The notes under the pieces were generated by a model that was not told where the DNA came from, did not search any database, and was given only the letters and a program-made list of their open reading frames with translations. A program made the translations under genes and the position numbers. Source: Geminicoccaceae bacterium (GTDB taxonomy: Bacteria; Pseudomonadota; Alphaproteobacteria; Geminicoccales; Geminicoccaceae). Taken from it: DNA of 42,124 bases. Positions 1 to 9,316 of this stretch are shown piece after piece (position 1 is the stretch's first letter; every line of letters starts with the position of its first letter). The DNA lies in NCBI GenBank assembly GCA_007694015.1, contig RECO01000164.1:1-42124 (forward strand). The letters are read 5' to 3'.

Positions 1-261
1 GAAGGTGTTGGTCGAGACGATGTCGCAGCCGGCCTCGAGGAAGGCGCGGTGGATGCCCTCGATCATGGCGGGGCGGGTCAGCGTCAACAGCTCGTTGTTG
101 CCGGCGACGTCCTTCGGGTGATCGGCGAAACGCTCGCCCCGATAGTCGGCCTCGGTCGGCCTTTGCGCCTGGATCATGGTGCCCATGGCACCGTCCAGCA
201 CCAGGATACGGCGCTCGGCGGCAGCGTAGAGGGCGTCGCGGGTGGCGTGTGTCACCAGCAT
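1..261 (-). CDS. metH: Methionine synthase, N-terminal fragment (runs off window)
   Basis: The first 87 codons encode the start of a cobalamin-dependent methionine synthase, which methylates homocysteine using methyltetrahydrofolate. The visible part is the beginning of the homocysteine-binding barrel: the motif [14 protein letters not shown] near residues 18-31, then GNNELL, TRP and [12 protein letters not shown], all characteristic of MetH. The ATG at 261 has AAAGGAA about 8 bases upstream. It lies 22 bases after the metF stop on the same strand, so it is the last visible gene of a regulator-metF-metH operon. The catalytic Zn site, folate, cobalamin and activation domains lie outside the window. 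Confidence 0.93.
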   Translation of the reverse strand, partial: MLVTHATRDALYAAAERRILVLDGAMGTMIQAQRPTEADYRGERFADHPKDVAGNNELLTLTRPAMIEGIHRAFLEAGCDIVSTNTF

Positions 262-283
262 CGTTCCTTTCGAACAGGGGCGG

Positions 284-1156
284 TCAGGCGGCCCAGCGAA
301 ACGCCAGGGGCTCGGCCTCGAGGGCGCGCACCAGGGCGAGTGTCAAGGCACTCTTGTTCAGCGTGTAGACGTGCAGGTGGGTCATGCCGCCCGCCACCAG
401 CCGGGCGCATTGCTCGGCCGCGATCTCGACCGCGACCGCGTGGGCCTCGGGCGAACCCGGCTCCAGCCCCGCGAAGCGCCGGGCCAGCCAGTCCGGCACG
501 CCGGCGCCGCAGCGCTCGCTGAAGCGCTTGATCTGCGGGAAGTGGCCGATCGGCATGATGCCGACGCCGATCGGCACGTCGATGCCGGCGGCGACCACCC
601 GGTCGCGCCAGCGGAGAATGGTGTCGGTCTCGAAGCAATATTGGGTGAGGATGCGGTCGGCGCCTGCATCCACCTTGGCCTGCAGGTAGGCGAGGCAGGC
701 GGCTTCGTCCGGGGCTTCCGGGTGGACCTCGGGATAGGCGCCGACGGCGACGTCCGCTGCACCCCAGCCCTTCAACGCCGCGACCAGCGCATCGGGAAAG
801 GTGAAGCCGTCGGCGCGCGGGTGGTAGCGGCCGTCGGGGGCCGGCGAATCGCCCCGGAGTGCCACGAACTGGGTGATGCCGTGGTCGAGATATGCCGTGA
901 CCGTGGCCTCGATCTCGCCGCGGCTGCCCTGCACACAGGTCAGGTGCGGGCGGGCCGGCATCCGCGCCAAGGCGCCGAGCGAGATGGCGTGCTCGGCGCT
1001 GGCTCCGGGCGTGCCGCCACCAGCGCCGCTGGTGATCGACAAAAAGCGCCCCTGCAAGGCCGCAAGGTCGGCCAACGCCGCGTGCAGCACGTCGGCTGCG
1101 GCGGCGGTCTTGGGCGGGAAAATCTCGAACGACAGGTGGACGGATGATGCGGTCAT
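284..1156 (-). CDS. metF: 5,10-methylenetetrahydrofolate reductase
   Basis: This 290-residue protein reduces methylenetetrahydrofolate to methyltetrahydrofolate, the methyl donor for the adjacent metH product. It opens with [10 protein letters not shown], the conserved MetF start containing the catalytic Glu. It continues with [45 protein letters not shown] and GIMPIG, which follow the family order of the FAD barrel. Its length is normal for bacterial MetF. The ATG overlaps the stop of the upstream ArsR-methyltransferase gene by four bases (ATGA), indicating translational coupling. The methionine-pathway neighbours on both sides agree with the call. Confidence 0.96.
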   Translation of the reverse strand: MTASSVHLSFEIFPPKTAAAADVLHAALADLAALQGRFLSITSGAGGGTPGASAEHAISLGALARMPARPHLTCVQGSRGEIEATVTAYLDHGITQFVALRGDSPAPDGRYHPRADGFTFPDALVAALKGWGAADVAVGAYPEVHPEAPDEAACLAYLQAKVDAGADRILTQYCFETDTILRWRDRVVAAGIDVPIGVGIMPIGHFPQIKRFSERCGAGVPDWLARRFAGLEPGSPEAHAVAVEIAAEQCARLVAGGMTHLHVYTLNKSALTLALVRALEAEPLAFRWAA

Positions 1157-2193
1157 GCGGCGGCACTCCGTGCGGTCAGGGCGGCTTCGGCGCGCGTCTG
1201 CCCCACAGCGCCAGCTGCGCGCGCCTGCCAGAGAACGATGGTCGCAACCTTGCCGGCGAGCCGGCGGGCTTGGCCCGGCACGAGACCGGCGGCCCTGACC
1301 CAGGCTTCGATCTCGTCGTCGGCGAACCCGAGGCGGCGATGCGCGAACTCTTCGCGCAGCCGCTCGACGCCGTGTGGCGCCAAGTCGACCACGATCAAGC
1401 GCCCGCCGGGGGCCAGCACGCGCGCGGCCTCGCGGATGGCTGCCGCCGGCTCGGCTGCAAAATGCAGGACCTGGTGCAGAATGGCGCAGTCGAAGGCCCG
1501 ATCGGCGACCGGCAGCTGATACATGTCGCCGTGGCGCAACTGGCAATGGCTCACGCCCGCGAGGTCGAGATTGGCGCGGGCCACGCTCAGCATGTCGAGC
1601 GAGAGGTCGATGCCGAGGCCGAATTCGACGACGGGTGCGGCCAGCCGCAGCATGTGGCCGGTGCCGGTGCCGATGTCGATCAGGCTCGACGGTGGTTCTT
1701 CCCGCAGGAGGGCGCGGATGGCGGCGTCGACCTCGGCGTCGCCGACGGTGAGCGCGCGCACCTGCTCCCAGGCCGCCGCCTGGCCGTCGAAATAGGCCTG
1801 AGCGCGGCGTTGGCGCTCCAGGCGGACCGCGTCGAGGCGGCGCCGGTCGGCCGCGAGTTCCGCTGCCGGGGGCAAGAGCTCGACCAGGGCGCGGCCGAGT
1901 GCCCCGGGGGCGAGGCGGTAGAACACCCAAGCCCCCTCGCGAAACCGCTCGAGGAGGCCCGCATCCGCCAGCACCTTGAGATGTCGCGACACGCGCGGCT
2001 GCGACTGGCCGATGACCTGGGTGAGTTCGCTGACGGTCCACTCGCCGGCCGCACAGATGGCGAGCAGCCGCACGCGGGTGGGCTCGGCCACGGCGCGCAA
2101 GGCATCGAGCCAAGCGGCCATGGGTGAGGCGGCCATCGGCGCGCCCGGGGGGGGCGACACGGGGGTGGCGAGAGGCGGCGAATTGCTATTCAT
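1153..2193 (-). CDS. ArsR-family regulator fused to SAM-dependent methyltransferase (SahR-like)
   Basis: The 346-residue protein has two parts. Residues about 25-105 form an ArsR-type winged helix (EPTRVRLL, TVSELTQVIGQSQPRVSRHLKVL, EGAWVFYRL). Residues about 165-330 form a class I methyltransferase with SAM motif I LIDIGTGTGH at 171-180 and the later stretch ARVLAPGGRLIVVDLAPH. This fusion upstream of metF/metH is common in alphaproteobacteria. ArsR-family SahR proteins are known regulators of SAM-cycle genes, so control by SAM or SAH is the likely role; that is inference. Metal-binding Cys pairs typical of ArsR sensors are absent from the winged helix. An inverted repeat lies 14 bases upstream of the start codon. 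Confidence 0.9.
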   Translation of the reverse strand: MNSNSPPLATPVSPPPGAPMAASPMAAWLDALRAVAEPTRVRLLAICAAGEWTVSELTQVIGQSQPRVSRHLKVLADAGLLERFREGAWVFYRLAPGALGRALVELLPPAAELAADRRRLDAVRLERQRRAQAYFDGQAAAWEQVRALTVGDAEVDAAIRALLREEPPSSLIDIGTGTGHMLRLAAPVVEFGLGIDLSLDMLSVARANLDLAGVSHCQLRHGDMYQLPVADRAFDCAILHQVLHFAAEPAAAIREAARVLAPGGRLIVVDLAPHGVERLREEFAHRRLGFADDEIEAWVRAAGLVPGQARRLAGKVATIVLWQARAAGAVGQTRAEAALTARSAAA

Positions 2194-2206
2194 GCCGACT
2201 TATGCA

Positions 2207-2220
2207 GATATCTTTATATC
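2207..2220 (-). promoter_or_regulatory. Candidate operator of the met operon (GATAT-N4-ATATC)
   Basis: A perfect 5-base inverted repeat, GATAT, CTTT, ATATC, is an AT-rich island in very GC-rich DNA, just upstream of the ArsR-methyltransferase start. On the minus strand it lies between a possible -35 (TTGACG) and a possible -10 (GCATAA, 17-base spacing), where a repressor would block RNA polymerase. Autoregulation by the ArsR domain is inferred. Confidence 0.5.
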
Positions 2221-2251
2221 CGCGTCAAGTCGCATCCTGTCGATGCCGTAC

Positions 2252-2333
2252 CCGCCCCCTCGCCGCCCCCCTCGCCGCCCCCTCGCCGCCCCCTCGCCGC
2301 CCCCTCGCCGCAACGTCAATGCGACGTCAATGC
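2252..2333. repeat. 11-bp tandem repeat upstream of the met regulator
   Basis: About five copies of a unit close to GCCGCCCCCTC follow each other, with the T recurring at 2260, 2272, 2283, 2294 and 2305 (spacings 12, 11, 11, 11). Then CGTCAATGC is repeated twice, also 11 bases apart (2314 and 2325). The array fills most of the gap between the 89-residue ORF and the regulator gene and reaches the last codons of that ORF. The period is close to one helical turn. Confidence 0.85.
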
Positions 2334-2596
2334 ACCGTCGCGGACGGTGTCGGTTGCTCCCTGAAGTCGTCGTCCGCGATCACCCGCTCGCTGCCGAAGA
2401 GCCAGTCGAGGATGGCCCCCTCGACGGCGAGGCGGACGTCGTTGGGCGAACTGCGCAGGATCTCGAAGGCCTGGGCCAGCGCCTCTTCGTCCTGATCGGC
2501 CAGAGCTCGTTCGAAGGAGATGGCGAGCTGCGGCTTGTCGTCCAGGATCGACCGCAGGCGGCGTTGGAGATTGTGGAGCCGAACGATTTTGACCAC
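2327..2596 (-). CDS. Small hypothetical protein (89 aa)
   Basis: I do not recognise this family. The GTG start at 2596 is preceded by GAGGG about 6 bases upstream. The sequence is soluble and probably helical: MVKIVRLHNLQRRLRSILDD, then repeated acidic and Ala/Glu-rich helices (ALADQDEEALAQAFEILRSS), ending in a stretch around DWLFGSERVIADDDF. It lies on the same strand as the regulator-metF-metH operon, 133 bases upstream. The gap is filled by an 11-bp tandem repeat and the candidate operator, so it may be a separate unit or a distal first gene. It has no membrane segment or signal peptide. Confidence 0.6.
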   Translation of the reverse strand: MVKIVRLHNLQRRLRSILDDKPQLAISFERALADQDEEALAQAFEILRSSPNDVRLAVEGAILDWLFGSERVIADDDFREQPTPSATVH

Positions 2597-2753
2597 GGGT
2601 GCCCTCGGTTGATTTCGTCATCGTTACCGCGAGCCTAGGCAGAAGGACGGAGCGCGCATGGCAAAACTTGCTTAACGCGTACGAACCTATATCGAAGCGA
2701 GCGGTGGTTGCGCCCGCCCAGCCACGCCACGACCTATGAAGGAAAAGCGGCAC

Positions 2754-3536
2754 ATGTTCGGCCCGTCCGTCGCATTACGATCCGTTTCGGCCACGGGCGC
2801 TGCCCGAAGGCTCGCCATCGCCCTTGGCCTGACCGCCGTCCTCCTCGCCAGCAGCTTGCCGGCTGCCGCGCAGACGCCGGAAGACCCGCTGGAGCGGTTC
2901 AACCGCGGGGTCTTCACCTTCAACCAGGTGATCGATGGCGCCTTCTTGCGCCCGGCCGCCGTCACCTACCGTGGGGTGGTGCCGGAATACGGCCGCGAAC
3001 GCGTCGGCAACGTGTTGAGCAATCTCTTGGAGCCGGTGCGCTTCTTGAACGCCATTCTGCAGGGCGACGCGGAGGCGGCCGGCAACACCTTCGGCCGTTT
3101 CTTCATCAACACGACGCTCGGCGTCGGCGGTCTGTTCGACGTCGCCGCCAATCTGGAGCCGCCCTATGCGCGCGAGGTGAACCGCGGCAAGGAGTTCGGC
3201 GTGACGCTCGGCCGCTGGGGCTGGGAGGAGAGCACCTACATCGTCATCCCGCTGCTCGGGCCCTCCACCGTCCGCGATGGCATCGGTCTCGGCGTCGACG
3301 CCGTCAGCACCCCCTGGTTCTGGGTGTTTCCGGCCGAGGCGTCCTGGACGCTGACCGGGGTTGGCATCGTCCATGCCCGCGAGGGTGTGCTGGACCTGCT
3401 CGACGACCTCGAGCGCACCAGCCTCGATTTCTACGCGTCGTTGCGTTCGACCTATCTGCAGAACCGCCGCTTCGTCATCACCGGTGAGACGGCCACGGGG
3501 GACGACATCTTCGACGAATTCGACGACCTCGATTGA
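2754..3536 (+). CDS. mlaA: MlaA/VacJ-family outer-membrane lipid asymmetry protein
   Basis: The product matches the MlaA (VacJ) family, which removes mislocalised phospholipids from the outer leaflet of the outer membrane. Family landmarks are DPLERFNRGVFTFNQVIDG, GRERVGNVLSNLLEPVRFLNAILQGD, GRFFINTTLGVGGLFDVA, EFGVTLGRWG and YIVIPLLGPSTVRDG. The start is placed at ATG 2754 because AAGGAA lies 9 bases upstream; the ATG at 2736 (six residues longer) lacks such a site. The signal peptide ends near PAAAQ, and no lipobox Cys is present, nor any Cys elsewhere. Classical MlaA is a lipoprotein, so anchoring here may differ. No mlaBCDEF genes are nearby. Confidence 0.9.
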   Translation: MFGPSVALRSVSATGAARRLAIALGLTAVLLASSLPAAAQTPEDPLERFNRGVFTFNQVIDGAFLRPAAVTYRGVVPEYGRERVGNVLSNLLEPVRFLNAILQGDAEAAGNTFGRFFINTTLGVGGLFDVAANLEPPYAREVNRGKEFGVTLGRWGWEESTYIVIPLLGPSTVRDGIGLGVDAVSTPWFWVFPAEASWTLTGVGIVHAREGVLDLLDDLERTSLDFYASLRSTYLQNRRFVITGETATGDDIFDEFDDLD

Positions 3537-3543
3537 TCGTGGC

Positions 3544-3573
3544 GTGGGCGGGGCCTTTTGCGGCTTCGCCCAC
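3544..3573 (+). terminator. Hairpin after mlaA
   Basis: GTGGGCG (3544-3550) pairs with CGCCCAC (3567-3573). An inner GCC/GGC stem is separated by a 2x2 internal loop and closes a TTTTGC loop. It begins 8 bases after the mlaA stop and lacks a U-tract, so it may be a weak terminator or a 3'-end stabiliser. Confidence 0.45.
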
Positions 3574-3627
3574 ACTGCTACATAGGCGGTTCATCCCGAC
3601 ATCGTCGAACGAGCCGAGCGAACGCCC

Positions 3628-5304
<1,677 letters not shown>

Positions 5305-5309
5305 GGCGC

Positions 5310-6524
5310 ATGCGCCGCCCGCTCGCCGTCATGCTCGTCTTGGCGGTGGCGGGCTGCGCCGCGGCTCAACCGCCCCGCAATCCGTTGCCCGCAGGCTTGC
5401 TGCACCTCGCCCAGGTGCCCGGGATCGACTGTGCGCGGACGTGGCCGATCGCCGAGGAGATCGTGGCCCGAGCGGCCATCGACGAGCTGATCGATCAGCT
5501 GGAACGGGCCTATCCCGACCGCTTCCGTCCCGGCGGCGACGCCGAGTTCAGCATCCTGGCCTTGTCCGGCGGCGCCGACGACGGGGCGTTCGGCGCCGGC
5601 TTTTTGCGCGCCTGGTCCGAGAGCGGGACGCGGCCCGAGTTCACCGTCGTGACCGGCGTGAGCACCGGCGCGCTGACCGCCCCCTTCGCCTTTCTCGGAC
5701 CCGATTGGGACGATGCGCTGGAGGAGGTCTATAGCATCACGGCCGATCAGGTGATCCGGCGCCGGCCGTTGACCTCGATCTGGTCAGCCGCCTCGATCGT
5801 CGACACCGAACCGCTGTTGGAGACCATCCGCCGCTACGCCACGCCCGAGCTTTTGGACGCGGTGGCCCGAGAACACGCCAAAGGTCGTCGCCTACTCGTG
5901 CAGAGCACGAGCCTCGATGCCAAGCGTCCGGTGGTTTGGAACCTCGGCTGCATCGCAGCGAGCGACGCCCCCAACCGGCTTGACGTGTTCCACCGCGCAC
6001 TGCTCGCCTCCGCCTCCATTCCGGTCGCCTTTCCCCTGGTGCGCATGGAGGTGGAAGCCGACGGCCGGCTCTACGACGAGCTGCACGGCGATGGCGGCAT
6101 CATCTCGCAGACGACGGTGATGGGCGGCGTTTTGTTGACGCACGACCTGTTCGAGGATCGGGGCTACCAGCCGCAGCGCACCATGTACGTGATCCGCAAC
6201 GGCCGTCTGTTGCCGGAATGGGAGGTCGTGCAGCCCCGCCTGCCCGACATCGGCCAGCACACCATCTCGACCATGATCGCCATCAACGGTGCGGCGGGCC
6301 TGTTGCTCTCCATGCAGGTGGCCGAGCGGACCGGCTTTGATTTCAACGCGACGTGGATCGGGGAGGACTTCGACCTGCCCTATTCGGGGCCGTTCGATCC
6401 GGTCTACATGCGGGCCTTGATGGACTACGGCTACCAGCGCTTCCAAAGCGGCGAGGGCTGGGCCGACCGGCTGTTCGTGTTCGACCTCACCGCCGAACGG
6501 CCGATCCGCGCCCCCGGCTCATAG
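5310..6524 (+). CDS. Patatin-like phospholipase, predicted lipoprotein
   Basis: The 404-residue product begins with a lipoprotein signal, MRRPLAVMLVLAVAGC, with lipobox Cys16. A patatin fold follows: an oxyanion region LALSGGADDGAFGAGF near residues 83-98, the nucleophile elbow GVSTG (Ser118) and a DGG motif (LHGDGG) supplying the catalytic Asp. It is likely a lipase or phospholipase anchored in the periplasm. The ATG at 5310 is chosen because it gives the signal peptide and lies 5 bases after ettA. The gene ends tail to tail with the YeiH-family gene; the two stops overlap by 6 bases. Confidence 0.88.
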   Translation: MRRPLAVMLVLAVAGCAAAQPPRNPLPAGLLHLAQVPGIDCARTWPIAEEIVARAAIDELIDQLERAYPDRFRPGGDAEFSILALSGGADDGAFGAGFLRAWSESGTRPEFTVVTGVSTGALTAPFAFLGPDWDDALEEVYSITADQVIRRRPLTSIWSAASIVDTEPLLETIRRYATPELLDAVAREHAKGRRLLVQSTSLDAKRPVVWNLGCIAASDAPNRLDVFHRALLASASIPVAFPLVRMEVEADGRLYDELHGDGGIISQTTVMGGVLLTHDLFEDRGYQPQRTMYVIRNGRLLPEWEVVQPRLPDIGQHTISTMIAINGAAGLLLSMQVAERTGFDFNATWIGEDFDLPYSGPFDPVYMRALMDYGYQRFQSGEGWADRLFVFDLTAERPIRAPGS

Positions 6525-7517
6525 GAGCATGAGCAGCCCGACCGCCAGCGCCAAAAGGAACAGGGTCTCGCCGACGACGATGGCGAGGGGGACGGGGCCG
6601 AGGTCGACCATGGCCTTGAGCGAGGTCTTGATGCCGAGGGCGGCGATGGCGCCGACCAGGAGCCAGCGCGAGGCCGTGTCCAGGACGGCGACCACCGCCG
6701 CCGGGATCAGGCCGAAGCTGTTGGCCAGGAGCAGGGCGACGAAGCCGAAGGCGAACAGCGGCAACGGTGCGGCCGCGGCGCCCTCCTGGGCCATGCGGCT
6801 CGCCACCAACGCGATCACCACGACCACGACCGGCAGCATGGTGACGCGCAACAGCTTGACGTAGGTCGCCACGTCGCCGGCCTCGGGCGAGACGGCGTAG
6901 CCGGCGCCCACCACCTGCGCCACGTCGTGGATGGTGGCGCCGATGAGGATGCCGCTCTCGACGTCGTCGAACCCCAGCACGGCGAACAGGACCGGATAGA
7001 GCACCATCGCCACCGTCGAGAGGGTGGCGACGGCGATCACGGTAAAGAGCGTGTCGCGATCCTTGCCGGCGTAGCGCGGCAGCGCTGCCGAGATGGCAAG
7101 TGCCGCCGAGGCACCGCAAATGGCAACCGCCCCGCCGGTCAGGATGCCGAAGGCACGGCCGCGCCCGAACGCCCGCGCGATCACGACGCCGACGGCGAGG
7201 GTGGCCACGAGGCAGGCGATGACCAGCAAGACCGGGCCTAGCCCGAGGGCGAAGATCTGGTCGAGCGTGACCCGCACGCCGAGCAGCGCCACGCCGACGC
7301 GCAACAGCCGTTTGGCGGTGAAGTCGATCCCGGCTTGGCACTTGGCGTCCGTGCTGAGGAAGTGGAACGCCATGCCGATCAAGAGCGCGAACAGCATCAC
7401 GGGCGCGCCGTAATGCTCGCCGAGGAAGGTCGCGGCGGCGGCCACGGTGAAGCACAGCAGAAGGCCCGGCGCCAAGTGGCGCACGAAGCCGGGTCGGGTG
7501 TCGAACAGCGCGGCCAA
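6519..7517 (-). CDS. YeiH-family putative sulfate exporter (UPF0324)
   Basis: This membrane protein of about 332 residues has around ten hydrophobic segments and family-typical stretches: MLFALLIGMAFHFL, FTAKRLLRVGVALLGVRV, FGILTGGAVAICGASAALAI, GATIHDVAQVVGAG and ALGIKTSLK. Some family members have been linked to sulfate or sulfonate export, but the substrate is not established. The start is uncertain: the first plausible codon after the EamA stop is TTG 7517, with no strong ribosome-binding site. It is the last gene of a tight GNAT-EamA-YeiH unit. Confidence 0.85.
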   Translation of the reverse strand: MAALFDTRPGFVRHLAPGLLLCFTVAAAATFLGEHYGAPVMLFALLIGMAFHFLSTDAKCQAGIDFTAKRLLRVGVALLGVRVTLDQIFALGLGPVLLVIACLVATLAVGVVIARAFGRGRAFGILTGGAVAICGASAALAISAALPRYAGKDRDTLFTVIAVATLSTVAMVLYPVLFAVLGFDDVESGILIGATIHDVAQVVGAGYAVSPEAGDVATYVKLLRVTMLPVVVVVIALVASRMAQEGAAAAPLPLFAFGFVALLLANSFGLIPAAVVAVLDTASRWLLVGAIAALGIKTSLKAMVDLGPVPLAIVVGETLFLLALAVGLLMLL

Positions 7518-7525
7518 GCGTCGGC

Positions 7526-8506
7526 TCAGCGGCTGCGCGGCAAGGGCCGCTCGGCGACCAGGGGCCGCCGGCGCCGACCTTCGCGCCAGATGACGAGGAG
7601 GCCGCCGCTGGCGATGAGCAAAAGCCCCGTCCAGGCGACCAGGTCCGGCATGTCCCCCCACATCAGCCAGCCCCAAAAGACGGCGATGGGCAATGCCGTG
7701 TATTCGAACGGGGCCACGGCCGTCGCCTCCACCAGGCGATAGGCCTGGGAGATCAGAATGCCGCCCAAGGCCACCATCGTGCCGCACAGCGCCAGGATGG
7801 CGACGTCGTGGGGCTCGGGCCAGGTCCAGGCGCGCAACAGGAACGCCCAACTCGGATGTTCGACGTCGCCGAAGCGGCCGTCGCCGATGCCGAGGCCCAC
7901 CACGAGGCTGAAGACCAAAAAGCACGACTGCATCGAGAAGGTCATGGTCAGCGCCCGGTCGGTCATGCCGAGGCGGCGGGTGAGCAGTTGCATGAAGGCA
8001 TAGGCAATGGCGGCCGCCACCGGCAGCAGCGCGGTCAGCTCCAGCCCCTCGCCCCCCGGCCGGAGCATGACGACCACGCCCAAAAGCCCGATCACCACCG
8101 CCGCCAGGCGCCAGGGACCGATGCGCTCGCCCAGCATCGGCACCGAGAACAGGGTGATGAACAACGGCGCCACGAAGAAAATGGCCATCGCCTCGGCCAA
8201 GGGCATCGCCGCCAGTGCCAAGAAATAGACCGAGTTGATGAAGATGACGAGCAGACCGCGCAACAGGTGCAGCCCCGGCCGCTTGGTCTTGAGGCTGGCC
8301 AAGCCGGTCGTAAAGACGGCAATCGCGAGCAACAGGCCGACCGAAAACAGCGAGCGGACGAACACGGCCTGGTGCAGCGCGTAGGTCGGGCTCAGCCACT
8401 TCATCAAGGCGTCGTTCAAGGTGACGCAGCCCATGCCGGCAACGACGCAGAGCACGCCGACGACGGCGGGCGACTGCTCGCGGCCGCGAAAGATCAGGCT
8501 GGACAA
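7526..8506 (-). CDS. EamA/DMT-superfamily transporter
   Basis: The 326-residue protein has ten predicted membrane helices arranged as two EamA repeats. The first runs roughly residues 15-145 (VGVLCVVAGMGCVTLNDALMKW, AMAIFFVAPLFITLFS, PMLGERIGPWRLAAVVIG), the second roughly 155-300 (AFMQLLTRRLG, VATAVAPFEYTALPIAVFWG-like region). Such proteins export amino acids or other small metabolites; the substrate cannot be read here. TTG 8506 is the chosen start: GGAG lies 8 bases upstream, and it overlaps the end of the GNAT gene by 13 bases. C-terminal residues are Arg-rich, a likely cytoplasmic tail. Confidence 0.88.
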   Translation of the reverse strand: MSSLIFRGREQSPAVVGVLCVVAGMGCVTLNDALMKWLSPTYALHQAVFVRSLFSVGLLLAIAVFTTGLASLKTKRPGLHLLRGLLVIFINSVYFLALAAMPLAEAMAIFFVAPLFITLFSVPMLGERIGPWRLAAVVIGLLGVVVMLRPGGEGLELTALLPVAAAIAYAFMQLLTRRLGMTDRALTMTFSMQSCFLVFSLVVGLGIGDGRFGDVEHPSWAFLLRAWTWPEPHDVAILALCGTMVALGGILISQAYRLVEATAVAPFEYTALPIAVFWGWLMWGDMPDLVAWTGLLLIASGGLLVIWREGRRRRPLVAERPLPRSR

Positions 8507-9090
8507 GGCTGGGCTCCGAGGTCGATCCAGTAGCGGCGCAACGGTCCGCCGCCGAAGACGTCGTCGACGACGCCCGCCAGGATGCCGCCATTCGCCTCGA
8601 TCACGCCGGCCGAGGCCGCATTGTCGTCGTGGCAGGTGAGCAGCACCTGGCTGAGCCCGGCCGCCCGCGCCTCGTCGAGGCCGAGGGCCAGCAAACGCGC
8701 CCCGAAGCCCCGTCGGCGCCAGGTCGGGCGGATGCCGTAGCCGATGTGCCCACCCGATTGCACCAGCCACGCATTCAAGCGACGGCGAAAGCTGAGCTCG
8801 CCGACGAACACGCCCCCGACCACGAGCCAGTGCAGCGACGCCGGCACCGGCGACAACCGCTCGCCGCTCGGCGGCACGATCCGCTGCGCCGCCTGCAACC
8901 GGGCCGCCATGAAGCGGGTGAAGTCGCCCTCGGCCTGGCGCAGCTCGCGTGGCGTTGCGCGCGGCCGGTTGCCGCGGCAGAAGCCCTCGGCCAGCGCCTC
9001 GACGAACGACGCCGCAAAGCGACCGTGCGGCGCCACCAAACGCGCCGCCTGGGGCGTGCCGATCGACTGGCCCTGCCTTGCCCGCACCAT
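8494..9090 (-). CDS. GNAT-family N-acetyltransferase
   Basis: The 198-residue protein carries the GNAT acetyl-CoA-binding motif A, HIGYGIRPTWRRRGFGARLL, around residues 114-133. The typical following helix (LGLDEARAAGLSQVLLTCHDDN) and motif B region (ASAGVIEANGG) come next. The N-terminal part resembles the FVEALAEGF...DFTRFMA layout of acetyltransferases that act on small amines or modified amino acids. The acceptor cannot be assigned. It is the first gene of the GNAT-EamA-YeiH unit, which suggests modification plus export of a small molecule; that is inference. Confidence 0.85.
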   Translation of the reverse strand: MVRARQGQSIGTPQAARLVAPHGRFAASFVEALAEGFCRGNRPRATPRELRQAEGDFTRFMAARLQAAQRIVPPSGERLSPVPASLHWLVVGGVFVGELSFRRRLNAWLVQSGGHIGYGIRPTWRRRGFGARLLALGLDEARAAGLSQVLLTCHDDNAASAGVIEANGGILAGVVDDVFGGGPLRRYWIDLGAQPCPA

Positions 9091-9229
9091 GTTCGTCCAG
9101 CCCCCTGGGCCGCGTTGTGGAGCCCCCCGATCCGCGGTTGGATCAGAACTCGAGGCACCCGTCCATGGCCGTCACCGCAGGGGAGATACGTGCAGGCGCC
9201 CGCAACCCGCGTCCTGTACCTTCGGCCGA

Positions 9230-9247
9230 TTGTCGTGGGGTTGTCAC
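9230..9247 (+). promoter_or_regulatory. Candidate Pho box upstream of phnD
   Basis: TTGTCGT, GGGG, TTGTCAC: two 7-base direct repeats separated by 4 bases, an 11-base period. This is the architecture of a PhoB site (consensus CTGTCAT-N4-CTGTCAT), with 5 of 7 matches in each half. It ends 69 bases before the phnD start. Phosphate-starvation control of phosphonate uptake would fit known biology; binding is inferred. Confidence 0.55.
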
Positions 9248-9316
9248 ACGGCTTGCTTTACCGTCGCGAGCCGAACGCATACCTCCCACCCGCAGCCACG
9301 AAGGACCCACGCTTCC

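Noticed and set aside
284-2113. 609-codon frame joining the metF region to sequence antisense-frame to the regulator
   Set aside because: Only the last 290 residues match MetF. The upstream part is an Arg-rich shadow of the ArsR-methyltransferase gene, which has its own intact frame.
2264-2310. 11-bp repeats as part of a SAM riboswitch
   Set aside because: The repeats are simple GC-rich units without a pairing pattern typical of known SAM or SAH riboswitches, and a dedicated ArsR-type regulator is present.
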